Below are positions 1 to 6,934 of a stretch of 22,849 nucleotides of DNA, in pieces (position 1 is the first letter of the stretch; each line of letters opens with the position of its first letter). A program made the position numbers and the translations under genes. The notes beneath the pieces are model-generated. The model saw only the letters and a list, made by a program, of their open reading frames with translations. It made no database searches and had not been told where the DNA came from. Source of the DNA: Gemmatimonadota bacterium (GTDB lineage Bacteria; Latescibacterota; UBA2968; UBA8231); the NCBI GenBank assembly GCA_026706165.1, contig JAPOZF010000065.1, positions 1 through 22,849 of the forward strand, read 5' to 3'.

Positions 1-1021
1 TGTCGATGTTGTCCCAGCCCTCCTTCTCGTCGCCGCGGGGAGGGTAGTAGTTGATGCGCACCTTGTGGTACAGCTCGCCGTAGAGCGACGGGTACAGGTG
101 CGGCTGCAGGATGTAGTCGAGGACCCCGAGCTTCGACTCCTCCTTGGTCTTGAAGGAATCCGGGTCGTCGAGGACCTCGCCGTCCCGGTTGCCGAGGATG
201 TTGGTGGAGAACCAGCCGCGCACCCCCAGCATCCGCGCCTTGAGGCCGGGGGCCAGCAGCGTCTTCATCAGGGTCTGGCCGGTCTTGAAGTCCTTGCCGG
301 CGACCGGCACCCGGTTGGCCTTGGCCAGCTCGACCATGGCGGGAATGTCGACTGTGAGGTTGGGCGCCCCGTTGAGGTAGGGCACCCCCTCGCTGAGCGC
401 CGCGTACGCGTAGATCATGCTCGGCGCGATCGACGGGTCGTTCTCGCGCAGCCCCTTCTCGAACGCCTCGACGCTGGCGTGCGCCTTTCCCCCCTCGAGG
501 AACACCTCGGTGCTGCCGCACCAGATCATCACCGCCCGCTCGAGGCCGTTGTCGCTGCGGAAACGCTGGATATCCTCGCGCGCCTGCTGGGCCATGTCCC
601 ACTTGTTCTTCCCCTCCTTCACGTGCGAGCCCTCGAGCCGCTTTACGTAGTCCCGGTCGAAAACCGCCTTCATCGGGGTGACGGCCGCCAGCGGATCCTT
701 CAGCTGGTCGAGTGTCTTCTGCTCGATCACCCCGGCGTGGGTCGCCGCCTCCCAGGCGTCGTCGGGGAAGACGTCCCAGCCGCCGAATACGAGGTCCTCC
801 AGGGCGGCGAGCGGGACGAACTCCCTGATGAGGGGGGAGCGGTCCTCGGTGCGCCTGCCGAGGCGGATTGCTCCCATCTGGGTCAGCGATCCGACCGGTT
901 CGCCGAGGCCGGCCTTGATCGCCTCGACGCCGGCTATGAAGGTGGTGGCGACGGCCCCCATTCCCGGGATGAGCACGCCGAGTTTCCCCTCCGGGGGAGC
1001 GATGGTTTCCGGTTTGTTCAT
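1..1021 (-). CDS. ino1: Inositol-1-phosphate synthase, C-terminus cut by window edge
   Basis: Probable NAD-dependent myo-inositol-1-phosphate synthase, which converts glucose 6-phosphate to inositol 1-phosphate, the first step to inositol lipids or inositol-based solutes. About 340 residues are visible and the gene runs off the left edge, so the protein is partial. The N-terminus reads MNKPETIAPPEGKLGVLIPG and continues GMGAVATTF, a dinucleotide-binding glycine-rich turn. Later segments resemble the family's central region, including NGAPNLTVDIPAMVELA and PVAGKDFKTGQT, which carries a conserved active-site lysine of this family. The ATG is supported by an AGGAGG ribosome-binding site at 1032-1037, 10 nt upstream. 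It diverges from a LysR regulator, with palindromes between them, so it may be that regulator's target. The family call rests on motif memory; I am confident of the superfamily and fairly confident of the reaction. Confidence 0.85.
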   Translation of the reverse strand, partial: MNKPETIAPPEGKLGVLIPGMGAVATTFIAGVEAIKAGLGEPVGSLTQMGAIRLGRRTEDRSPLIREFVPLAALEDLVFGGWDVFPDDAWEAATHAGVIEQKTLDQLKDPLAAVTPMKAVFDRDYVKRLEGSHVKEGKNKWDMAQQAREDIQRFRSDNGLERAVMIWCGSTEVFLEGGKAHASVEAFEKGLRENDPSIAPSMIYAYAALSEGVPYLNGAPNLTVDIPAMVELAKANRVPVAGKDFKTGQTLMKTLLAPGLKARMLGVRGWFSTNILGNRDGEVLDDPDSFKTKEESKLGVLDYILQPHLYPSLYGELYHKVRINYYPPRGDEKEGWDNID

Positions 1022-1083
1022 TCGTTCGATTCCTCCTGGGTTCGTTGGCGGTTCGAAGCTACGGAACCGCTGCCATAAGACAA

Positions 1084-1123
1084 ATCGATAATGACTATAT
1101 TATCGATAGATATTCTCTATAAT
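1084..1123. promoter_or_regulatory. Putative LysR operator pair and -10 element in the divergent gap
   Basis: The gap is strikingly AT-rich against a GC-rich background. Perfect 9-bp arms ATCGATAAT (1084-1092) and ATTATCGAT (1099-1107) are separated by 6 bp. Next to them, ATAGATATTCTCTAT (1106-1120) fits the ATAG-N7-CTAT and T-N11-A layout known for LysR-family sites. A perfect TATAAT (1118-1123) overlaps the second site and lies 14 nt before the regulator's ATG; no good -35 is visible. This geometry fits autorepression of the regulator plus control of the divergent synthase gene. The binding role is inferred. Confidence 0.6.
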
Positions 1124-1137
1124 TATCCGGCACCATC

Positions 1138-2058
1138 ATGAACCTCCAGCACCTCCGCTATTTCCTGGCGGTCGCCAGGACAAGCGGTTTCACCCGGGCG
1201 GCCAGGGACCTCCGCGTCACCCAGCCGACCGTGAGCAGCGGGATTTCCGAGTTGGAACGACTCCTCGGGACGCGGCTGTTCGACCGAGCGGGGCGTCGAG
1301 TCGATCTCACCCTGGAGGGCCGGGCCCTGCTGACCTACGCCCTTCAGATAGAAGACCTCGTCGACGAAGCGGTCGAGCGGGTGCGCAAGGGGGACGCCCT
1401 CGCCGGGCAGGGGTTCCGCTTCGGCGCCATCGACGCCGCCGTCATCTACCTGCTTCCCGAGGTCCTGCAGTCCTACCGGGAAGCCCATCCCCGGGTCGAG
1501 TTGACCACGCAGGTCGCCTCGTCGCGCTACCTCGTCGAGGACCTGCTGATGAACCGCTCGGAGTTCGCCGTCATCACCCTGCCGTTCGAGCACCCGCGCA
1601 TCGCGACGCTCTCCCTCGTCCGGGACGAGATGCCGCTGGTGGCCGGCGCCGGCCACCGGCTTGCCGGACGCGCCGCGGCTGCCGCCGAGATCGCCGCCGA
1701 ACCGCTGATCCTGTTCCACTCAGAGTCGGTGTCGCGCCGGATCGTCGACGAGCGCTTCGCCGAGCTGGGGATCGCTCCGCGGGTCGCCATGGAGATGCGC
1801 TCGCCCGAAGCGATGCGCATGCTCGTCGAGTCCGGCATGGGGATCTCGTTCCTGCCGCGCATGACCGCGGCCGAGTCGCTGGCGGCGGGAACCCTGTGCG
1901 TGGTGGCCGCCCCGGAGTTGCGTTTCGAGCGCGAGATCGGCCTGGCGTGGAGAAAGGGGCGTTACTTCGGCCCGGCGATCCGCGGTCTCATCGACGCCGT
2001 CGCCGACCGCTTCGGCAAGCTTGAACCGCTGCGTGAGAGGCTGATCTCAACCGCCTGA
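1138..2058 (+). CDS. LysR-family transcriptional regulator
   Basis: A 306-residue DNA-binding regulator of standard LysR length. Residues 1-60 form the winged helix-turn-helix (MNLQHLRYFLAVARTSGFTR, then AARDLRVTQPTVSSGISELE, LLGTRLFDRAGRRVDLT). From about residue 90 there is a periplasmic-binding-like effector domain, including the typical VESGMGISFLP segment near residue 230. The effector is not predictable from sequence. It is divergent from the inositol-phosphate synthase gene and carries LysR-like palindromes in its own promoter, so autoregulation and control of that neighbour are plausible. The ATG gives the canonical LysR N-terminus, but no strong Shine-Dalgarno precedes it. If the TATAAT at 1118-1123 is used, the leader would be only about 8 nt. 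Confidence 0.93.
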   Translation: MNLQHLRYFLAVARTSGFTRAARDLRVTQPTVSSGISELERLLGTRLFDRAGRRVDLTLEGRALLTYALQIEDLVDEAVERVRKGDALAGQGFRFGAIDAAVIYLLPEVLQSYREAHPRVELTTQVASSRYLVEDLLMNRSEFAVITLPFEHPRIATLSLVRDEMPLVAGAGHRLAGRAAAAAEIAAEPLILFHSESVSRRIVDERFAELGIAPRVAMEMRSPEAMRMLVESGMGISFLPRMTAAESLAAGTLCVVAAPELRFEREIGLAWRKGRYFGPAIRGLIDAVADRFGKLEPLRERLISTA

Positions 2059-2180
2059 GAGGGGGAGCTGAGCCTGGAGGGCGGGAGCGCCGGCCTGGAG
2101 GCGGATCGGAGGGACCCGGACGATTTTCGGGACGGTCTCAACCGCAAAGGTCGAACTGGACGGGAGAGACGCCGGCGGTG

Positions 2181-2375
2181 CCGCGAGAATTCCCCGCCCC
2201 GAAGCTCGCCCCACGAAGGGCGAACGGCTCGATATCCAGCTCCACCAAGCAAGTCGCCCATCCTCCCGACACTTATCCCCGGGCCGTCCCCCGAAAGAAC
2301 GCGGAGGCATCGCTCGCCCCCCCGATGACCGGGTTCGCCGCGACTGCAGTGGAGCCTGGGGTGGATCAACCGCCG
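2181..2375 (-). pseudogene. Decayed C-terminal copy of the adjacent DUF309 gene
   Basis: This stretch lies just downstream of the intact DUF309 gene, on the same strand. It carries a degraded match to the last third of that gene (about 2430-2605). Reading the minus strand across frames gives ERCLRVLSGDGP in one frame against ERGFRLLSGHGL in the intact protein, then TCLVELDIEPFA in another frame against TCFMGLDIQRFA. The frame changes between them because of a small deletion. At DNA level the best block is the GCTGGATATC core and its flanks; I estimate roughly 60-65% identity over about 150 bp by eye. No start codon or upstream half is present, so it is most likely a remnant of a tandem duplication. 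The remainder of 2059-2365 shows no other gene. Confidence 0.55.
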
Positions 2376-2896
2376 GGGCCGAGCCGGATCGGAGGGGCCC
2401 CGGGGCCGCCAGACACCCCGCGGTCGCGGAACTCCCGCCAGGAGGCGGCAAACCGTTGGATATCCAGCCCCATGAAGCAGGTCCCGCACCGTCCCCCTGC
2501 TTCCTCCAGCTTCTCCAGCCCGTGCCCCGAGAGAAGCCGGAATCCGCGCTCGTTTCGCTGGTGCTGCTTGATCGCCGCGGCGGCGAGCTGGATCAGCCCC
2601 TGCAGGAACAGCCCCTCGGCGGTCCGCGGCCCGGCGCGCTGCCACTTCGGCTCCCACTGCTCGTGCGCTTCCCACCAGAAGCCATGGTTGTAGAGGTCGA
2701 CCCCGAGCAGGTACGCCTTGTCGCCGCGCCAGCCGGCGTTTTCGGAGACGGTCTCCTCGAAGGGGTTGCCGAAGCGGTGCCCCTGCGGATGCCTGTGCGG
2801 GTGGGGGGTTTCGCCGGGCAGGTGGCGGTAGCTTGGAAACGGGACCTCTGGAACGTAGCGAACGACGCCGGCGGGAGAGGGCGGTTGATCAGCCAC
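2366..2896 (-). CDS. DUF309 family protein
   Basis: A 176-residue protein of unknown function. The N-terminal part has the family's proline- and histidine-rich segment (PSYRHLPGETPHPHRHPQGH, residues 21-40). The core carries the hallmark FWWEAHEQWEPKW at 73-85, followed by an alpha-helical segment with GLFLQGLIQLAAAAIKQHQ. The start is uncertain. I chose the GTG at 2896, 13 bp after the stop of the tRNA-dihydrouridine synthase gene, because it puts the conserved motif at the usual position; the frame is open further upstream into that gene, and no clear Shine-Dalgarno decides. It is the last gene of a four-gene minus-strand operon. DUF309 proteins have no established reaction, so I infer none. 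The 3' end adds a glycine/proline-rich tail. Confidence 0.85.
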   Translation of the reverse strand: MADQPPSPAGVVRYVPEVPFPSYRHLPGETPHPHRHPQGHRFGNPFEETVSENAGWRGDKAYLLGVDLYNHGFWWEAHEQWEPKWQRAGPRTAEGLFLQGLIQLAAAAIKQHQRNERGFRLLSGHGLEKLEEAGGRCGTCFMGLDIQRFAASWREFRDRGVSGGPGAPPIRLGPGG

Positions 2897-2909
2897 GGCT
2901 TGGGGGGCG

Positions 2910-3944
2910 TCAGACGTGGGCGGCCAAGACCGCCGGCCCGGACACACCCTCCGTCTCCGGCAGGGCGCGGGCCAGCTCTTCGAGGCGATCCTCGACGGCG
3001 GCGGCCTCCCGGTACTGCGACAGCTCCGCCCGCAGGCGGGCCGCCTGGCGCAGGCCGCGGAAGTAGCCGCTGTAGTGGCGGCGCAGGGAGATCACCGCCT
3101 GGCGCTCGCCGCGCTCCCTGACGGCGAGGCGCAGGTGCTCGAGACAGACCTCGCTGCGCTCGCGCGCCGACGGGGCGGGCAGATGACTGCCGGTGGCGAG
3201 GAAGTGCCGCGACTCGCGGAACACCCAGGGGTGACGGATGGCGCCGCGGCCGATCATCACCGCGTCGCACCCGGTGTCGGCGAACGCGGCGGCGACGTCC
3301 TCGGCCCGCGTCAGGTCCCCGTTGAGGATGACGGGTATGGAGACCGCCTCCTTGATCATGGGGATGTAGCGGTAGTCGACCTCCCCCTTGTGGCCCTGGG
3401 CCCGGGTGCGGCAGTGCACGGCGAGGGCCCGCACCCCGATCCCCTCGAGCATGCGCGCCACCTCGACGATGCGGATCGAGCCGGCGTCCCAGCCGAGCCG
3501 GGTCTTCACCGTGACCGGCAGATGGGTCGCCGACTGCACCCGCGACACCACCTCCCTCATGCGCGGCAGGTCGCGCAGCAGGCCGGCGCCGGCGCCGCGC
3601 AGGGCTACGTTGCTGACCCAGCAGCCGCAGTTGATGTCGATGAGATCGGGCCCGGCGGAGGTGGCGATTTCGGCGGCCTTCTCCATCGACAGCTCCGAGG
3701 CGCCGTAGATCTGGATGCCGAACGGCCGCTCCTCCGGGAGGAACTTCAGCTTGTCGTGGGTGCGCCGCCGGCCGCTCTCCAGCTCGCGCACCAGCCCCTC
3801 GGCGTTGACGAACTCGGTGTAGACGACGTCGGCCCCGAGGCGCCGGCAGATGACGCGGAACGGCAGGTCGGAGACGTCCTCCATCGGCGCCAGCAGCAGC
3901 CCCGGGGAAACGCGGACCGCGCCGATGGTCAGGGAGGGGGCCAT
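2910..3944 (-). CDS. dus: tRNA-dihydrouridine synthase (Dus family, DusB-like)
   Basis: FMN-dependent enzyme that reduces specific uridines in tRNA to dihydrouridine. The 344-residue protein has the Dus order: LLLAPMEDVSDLPFR (residues 17-30) for the FMN-binding start of the TIM barrel, FGIQIYG (75-81), the catalytic-cysteine loop DINCGCWVSNVALRGAGAGL (103-122, catalytic C108), VKTRLGWD (146-153), AVHCRTR (175-181), ILNGDL (206-211) and IGRGAIRHPWVF (231-242). The catalytic loop reads GCW where most relatives have GCP. A helical C-terminal tRNA-binding domain follows. The ATG has a GGAG eight nt upstream. The 16-bp gap to the upstream NIPSNAP-like gene indicates co-transcription. The DusB versus DusA/DusC subclass is inferred from overall pattern. 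Confidence 0.93.
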   Translation of the reverse strand: MAPSLTIGAVRVSPGLLLAPMEDVSDLPFRVICRRLGADVVYTEFVNAEGLVRELESGRRRTHDKLKFLPEERPFGIQIYGASELSMEKAAEIATSAGPDLIDINCGCWVSNVALRGAGAGLLRDLPRMREVVSRVQSATHLPVTVKTRLGWDAGSIRIVEVARMLEGIGVRALAVHCRTRAQGHKGEVDYRYIPMIKEAVSIPVILNGDLTRAEDVAAAFADTGCDAVMIGRGAIRHPWVFRESRHFLATGSHLPAPSARERSEVCLEHLRLAVRERGERQAVISLRRHYSGYFRGLRQAARLRAELSQYREAAAVEDRLEELARALPETEGVSGPAVLAAHV

Positions 3945-3960
3945 CGAAACTCCGGCGCCG

Positions 3961-4266
3961 TCAGCGGCCCCCGGCCCTGGCCTGCTTCATGATGCGCACC
4001 TCGCGCCGCCGTATGGTGGCGCGGATGGCGTCGACGATCTTCATCCACTCCGGGGAGCTGTAGTACGCTTCGATCGCCTTGTCGCGGGCCCTGTGGTTGG
4101 CGAACGAGCGCATCCAGACGAACTCGTCCTCGCGGTCCTCGTTCTCCCAGGCGTCGACGAAGGTGACCCCGTACTTCTCCATGAACTTGCGCGCCTTCCG
4201 GAACTCGCGCAGGAAGTCCTTCTTCGTTCCCGGGTGCAGCCGGTAGATCCTCAGCTCGTAAATCAC
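3961..4266 (-). CDS. NIPSNAP family / ferredoxin-like alpha-beta barrel protein
   Basis: A 101-residue protein starting MIYELRIYRLHPGTKKDFLR, a typical NIPSNAP-family opening, followed by YGVTFVDAWENEDREDEFVW and a C-terminal helix with YYSSPEWMKI. These small dimeric alpha-beta proteins are widespread and mostly without a defined biochemical role, so I assign no reaction. The start is a GTG with a good GAAAGGAG (4274-4281) seven nt upstream. It overlaps the stop codon of the 5-formyl-THF cyclo-ligase gene by 4 bp (GTGA), which implies translational coupling in the operon. It was easy to miss because a longer frame runs through it upstream. Confidence 0.85.
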   Translation of the reverse strand: MIYELRIYRLHPGTKKDFLREFRKARKFMEKYGVTFVDAWENEDREDEFVWMRSFANHRARDKAIEAYYSSPEWMKIVDAIRATIRRREVRIMKQARAGGR

Positions 4267-4853
4267 GGCTTTACTCCTTTCGGTCGGGTCAGGTAAATGT
4301 TCCGCTCCGTCAGCACGATGTCGACCGGGGTGTCGTGCGCTTCGGCCGGCACGGCGCCGACGACGAACTCTTCGTAGACCAGCGCCACGGCGGGAACCCG
4401 CAACGCCCGCAGCATGCGGTCGTAATGGCCGCCCCCCATGCCGAGGCGGTTTCCCTCGCGGTCGCAGGCGACCGCGGGCACGAGGACGGCGTCGACCGGC
4501 GGCAGCGCCGAGCCCGCGGACGGCTGCAGGATGCCGAGGGGTCCGCGTCTCAACTCGTCGAGGCCGCCGATCCCGGCGTGCAGCAGCGGCTGTCCCGGCT
4601 TGCCGACCACCGGGACCACGATCCGCTTCCCCAGGCCGAGGAGGGCGGCGATAATCCCGCGGGTCGCCACTTCGTTCGGCAGGCTGTCGACATAAGTGTG
4701 GACGGCCGCGGCCGCGGCCACCTCCTCGAGGTCGAGGGCGCGGGCGGCGATCGCCCGGCTGAGCCCGATGGCCCGCTCCGCGCTCATCGAGCGGCGCCTT
4801 TGCAGGCACTCGGCCCGCATCCGGGCCTTGGCGATTTTGGCGCCTGCCGTCAT
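4263..4853 (-). CDS. 5-formyltetrahydrofolate cyclo-ligase
   Basis: Converts 5-formyl-THF to 5,10-methenyl-THF using ATP, returning a dead-end folate to one-carbon metabolism. The 196 residues match the family length. Key signs are an N-terminal basic helix (AKARMRAECLQRRRSMSAER), the VHTYVDSLPNEVATRGII segment near 50-70, and the nucleotide-binding signature LGMGGGHYDRML near residue 140, where relatives have GxGxGYYDR. It ends by overlapping the start of the NIPSNAP-like gene. The ATG at 4853 was chosen because the conserved N-terminal helix begins there; a longer frame exists upstream but has no family similarity. A TTGACA (4884-4889 on the minus strand) lies just upstream, giving a short leader. 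Confidence 0.93.
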   Translation of the reverse strand: MTAGAKIAKARMRAECLQRRRSMSAERAIGLSRAIAARALDLEEVAAAAAVHTYVDSLPNEVATRGIIAALLGLGKRIVVPVVGKPGQPLLHAGIGGLDELRRGPLGILQPSAGSALPPVDAVLVPAVACDREGNRLGMGGGHYDRMLRALRVPAVALVYEEFVVGAVPAEAHDTPVDIVLTERNIYLTRPKGVKP

Positions 4854-5179
4854 CGCCGGTACAATCCCCCCGGAGAATTCGAGTGTCAAGGAAGCGGCCA
4901 GGTCCGGCAGGCGGCTCTCCGCCCGCATCCGGCAGCCGGACAACCCGGCCCCGGCTCGCTGTTTCCGCGGTCCGGGAACAAAACTGCAGGGTACCGGGTC
5001 GTCAGTGCGGACAGTCGCGTTACAGCCCGGGATAAAGTCGCACCCCCGCAGCCGGGTCATGGCGGTCGGGGAAAAAGGTTCGCGACCGTGCCGAATCTCA
5101 GGAGATTCGGGGAGGAAGCCCGACATTCGGCCCGCAAGGGCCCGCCCGTCAGCCTGGATGGATTTCAACGGCGGTGTAA
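4854..5179. other. Divergent intergenic region with a strong hairpin, no recognised gene
   Basis: About 325 bp between the cyclo-ligase operon (minus) and the uppS promoter (plus). I see no supported coding frame on either strand. The clearest structure is a near-perfect inverted repeat at 5091-5110 (CCGAATCTC, 2 nt, GAGATTCGG). A smaller one, GGCGG-CTCT-CCGCC, lies at 4911-4924. Neither is followed by a T-run. In some bacteria 6S RNA is encoded next to this cyclo-ligase gene; I looked for its long hairpin with a central bubble and did not find a convincing one. Confidence 0.5.
4861..4889 (-). promoter_or_regulatory. Putative sigma70 promoter for the cyclo-ligase operon
   Basis: On the minus strand, a perfect -35 TTGACA (4889-4884) is followed after 17 bp by GATTGT (4866-4861), a weak -10. 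It points into the four-gene minus-strand operon. Transcription would begin almost at the ATG at 4853, so the leader would be very short. The -10 match is poor, so this remains tentative. Confidence 0.45.
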
Positions 5180-5208
5180 TTGCGAGTCGGAACCGCAGCC
5201 GGTAGATT
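5180..5208 (+). promoter_or_regulatory. Putative sigma70 promoter for uppS
   Basis: TTGCGA (5180-5185), a 17-bp spacer and TAGATT (5203-5208). The same -10 hexamer and spacing occur in the promoter at 10677-10705. Transcription would start near 5215, inside the open frame that extends upstream of uppS. This argues that translation begins at the GTG at 5291 rather than at the TTG at 5180. Confidence 0.5.
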
Positions 5209-5290
5209 GGATTCTTCAGCCCCGCCCGCCGGTCTCGTCACGGTCCAGCATTTTCGCCACCCACTTACCGATTCCCGCCATCCACATCCA

Positions 5291-6061
5291 GTGAAAGAAG
5301 AGATCTCCGATCCGCGGCACGACGAAGAGGACGTACGCGTCCAGGCGAAGCTGAAGGAGCACGGCAACCTTCCCCGCCACATCGCCATCATCATGGACGG
5401 CGACCGCCGCTGGGCGAAGGAGCAGAATCTGCCGGTTACCGAAGGGCACCGGCACGGCCGCGAGTCGGTGCGCGACATCGTGCGGGCCTGCGGCCAGCTC
5501 GGCACCGAAGCGCTGACCCTCTACACCTTCTCCACCGAGAACTGGAGCCGGCCGAGAACCGAAGTCTCCACCCTGATGAGGTGGCTGCGCGAGTCGCTCC
5601 GGGACGAGACCCCGGAGCTGCACCGGAACAACGTGCGACTCAACGCCATCGGCCGCCTCCACGGCCTTCCCGGGCCGGTGCGGTCGGCTCTCGACAAGGC
5701 CCTGCGGGACACCGCCTCCAACGACGGCCTGCTGCTCAACCTCGCGCTCAACTACGGCGGCCGCGGCGAGCTGGTCGACGCCTGCCGGACGCTGGCCGCC
5801 CGGGCCCGGGACGGGGCGGTCGACCCGGGCGACATCGAAGAGGAGGATATCAGCGCCGCCCTCTATACCTGCGGCATCCCCGACCCGGACCTGCTGATCC
5901 GCTGCAGCGGCGAGATGCGGCTGAGCAACTTCCTCCCCTGGCAGATGATTTACACCGAGATCTGGTTCACCCCCGTGTACTGGCCCGACTTCCGGCGCCA
6001 CCACCTCTACCGGGCGATCCGCGACTTCCAGCAGCGCCAGCGACGTTTCGGCGGCGCATGA
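5291..6061 (+). CDS. uppS: Isoprenyl transferase / undecaprenyl diphosphate synthase
   Basis: Cis-prenyltransferase that builds the C55 lipid carrier for peptidoglycan and surface glycans at the cytoplasmic face of the membrane. Visible motifs in order: HIAIIMDGDRRWAKEQ near the start, the GHRHGRES helix, TLYTFSTENWSRP, LNLALNYGGRGELVDACR, and PDPDLLIRCSGEMRLSNFLP with WQMIYTEIWFTPVYWPDF. The catalytic Asp of MDG is present, but the following residues are DRR where relatives usually have N-G-R or N-R-R. The start is uncertain. I chose GTG 5291 (256 aa, normal length) because a promoter appears to lie across the longer upstream frame, which could begin at a TTG at 5180. It is the first gene of uppS-cdsA-rseP-queG, with cdsA 21 bp downstream. 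Confidence 0.92.
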   Translation: MKEEISDPRHDEEDVRVQAKLKEHGNLPRHIAIIMDGDRRWAKEQNLPVTEGHRHGRESVRDIVRACGQLGTEALTLYTFSTENWSRPRTEVSTLMRWLRESLRDETPELHRNNVRLNAIGRLHGLPGPVRSALDKALRDTASNDGLLLNLALNYGGRGELVDACRTLAARARDGAVDPGDIEEEDISAALYTCGIPDPDLLIRCSGEMRLSNFLPWQMIYTEIWFTPVYWPDFRRHHLYRAIRDFQQRQRRFGGA

Positions 6062-6082
6062 GATTGCCCGGGAGTCATCGAC

Positions 6083-6925
6083 ATGACAGGTCCCGGGCCG
6101 AACCTCGCGCGCAGAACCGCCTCGGCCTGCGTTCTCGTGCCCGGGGTCCTCGCCCTGACGTGGGCGGGCGGCTGGGCCCTGTTCGCGCTGGTCGCCGCCA
6201 TCGTCGGCAGGTCGAGCTGGGAGTTCTACCACCTGGCGGCCAACGCGGGGTACCGGCCCCTGAAATCGTTGGGGATACTCCTGTGCCTCGGGCTGTGCGC
6301 CCAAATCCACCTCGCCGGGACCGGCCACCTGCCGCTGGCGATGGTGCTGGCGACGGCGGTCGTTCTCGCCGCTGCCCTGCGGGGGGGGACCGACGGGTTC
6401 GCGGCCAGGGCCGCCGTGACCCTGGCAGGAGTTCTCTACACCGGGCTGCTTGGCAGCGTACCGCTCCTGATGGCAGCAGACCGCGAGCTGCTGCGCGGCG
6501 ACGAGCCCGGGGTCCTGCTGGGACTGATCTTCGTCAGCCTGTGGATAACGGATACCGCCGCCTACGGCGCCGGGCTCCTGTGGGGCAGGCGCAAGCTGGT
6601 CCCCGGAATCAGCCCGAACAAGACGGTGACCGGAGCTGCCGCCGGGTTGCTGGCCGGACTGCTGCCGGCGCTGTTGCAGCCGTTCGCCCCGGGATTCTCC
6701 CACTGGGAGCTGGCCGGACTTTTCCTGGTGGTCGCCGCAAGCGCGCAGACCGGCGACCTCGTCCAGTCGGCGCTCAAGCGGGACTTCGGAGTCAAGGACG
6801 CCCCCGCCCTCATACCGGGCCACGGCGGTTTTCTCGACCGTTTCGATTCCTATTTTTTCTGCTTTCCCCTCGCCTGGGCCTACCTCCTCCTCCTGCAGCA
6901 ACTGTCTTCCCCGGGCTCCGGCTGA
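6083..6925 (+). CDS. cdsA: Phosphatidate cytidylyltransferase (CDP-diacylglycerol synthase)
   Basis: Integral membrane enzyme making CDP-diacylglycerol from phosphatidate and CTP, the branch point of phospholipid synthesis. The 280-residue protein is strongly hydrophobic, with several predicted membrane helices (for example 13-38, 60-75, 85-100 and 115-130). The family signature sits near the C-terminus: SALKRDFGVKDAPALIPGHG then GFLDRFDS, matching S-x-x-KR-x-x-x-KD-...-PGHGG-x-x-DR-x-D. An earlier segment, WITDTAAYGAGLLWGRRKL followed by SPNKTVTGA, is also typical. The start is an ATG with GGGAG about 10 nt upstream. It lies between uppS and rseP, a common order, although the dxr gene often found between cdsA and rseP is absent here. 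Confidence 0.94.
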   Translation: MTGPGPNLARRTASACVLVPGVLALTWAGGWALFALVAAIVGRSSWEFYHLAANAGYRPLKSLGILLCLGLCAQIHLAGTGHLPLAMVLATAVVLAAALRGGTDGFAARAAVTLAGVLYTGLLGSVPLLMAADRELLRGDEPGVLLGLIFVSLWITDTAAYGAGLLWGRRKLVPGISPNKTVTGAAAGLLAGLLPALLQPFAPGFSHWELAGLFLVVAASAQTGDLVQSALKRDFGVKDAPALIPGHGGFLDRFDSYFFCFPLAWAYLLLLQQLSSPGSG

Positions 6926-6934
6926 CCTGACGTC

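Noticed and set aside
65..1078. 337-codon plus-strand frame at the left edge
   Set aside because: Antisense to the inositol-phosphate synthase gene, which has a proper ribosome-binding site and family motifs.
2059..2180. Terminator after the LysR gene
   Set aside because: Only short weak stems without a T-run were found, for example around 2113-2130.
4892..4912. String resembling the conserved SRP RNA loop (AGGTCCGG...)
   Set aside because: The essential GGAAGGAAGCA part is missing and no flanking stem is seen.
4890..5179. 6S RNA beside the cyclo-ligase gene
   Set aside because: No long hairpin with a central open bubble could be drawn by eye; kept only as a suggestion to test.
6926..6934. 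Missing dxr gene between cdsA and rseP
   Set aside because: The uppS-cdsA-dxr-rseP order is common but not universal; absence here alone is not informative.
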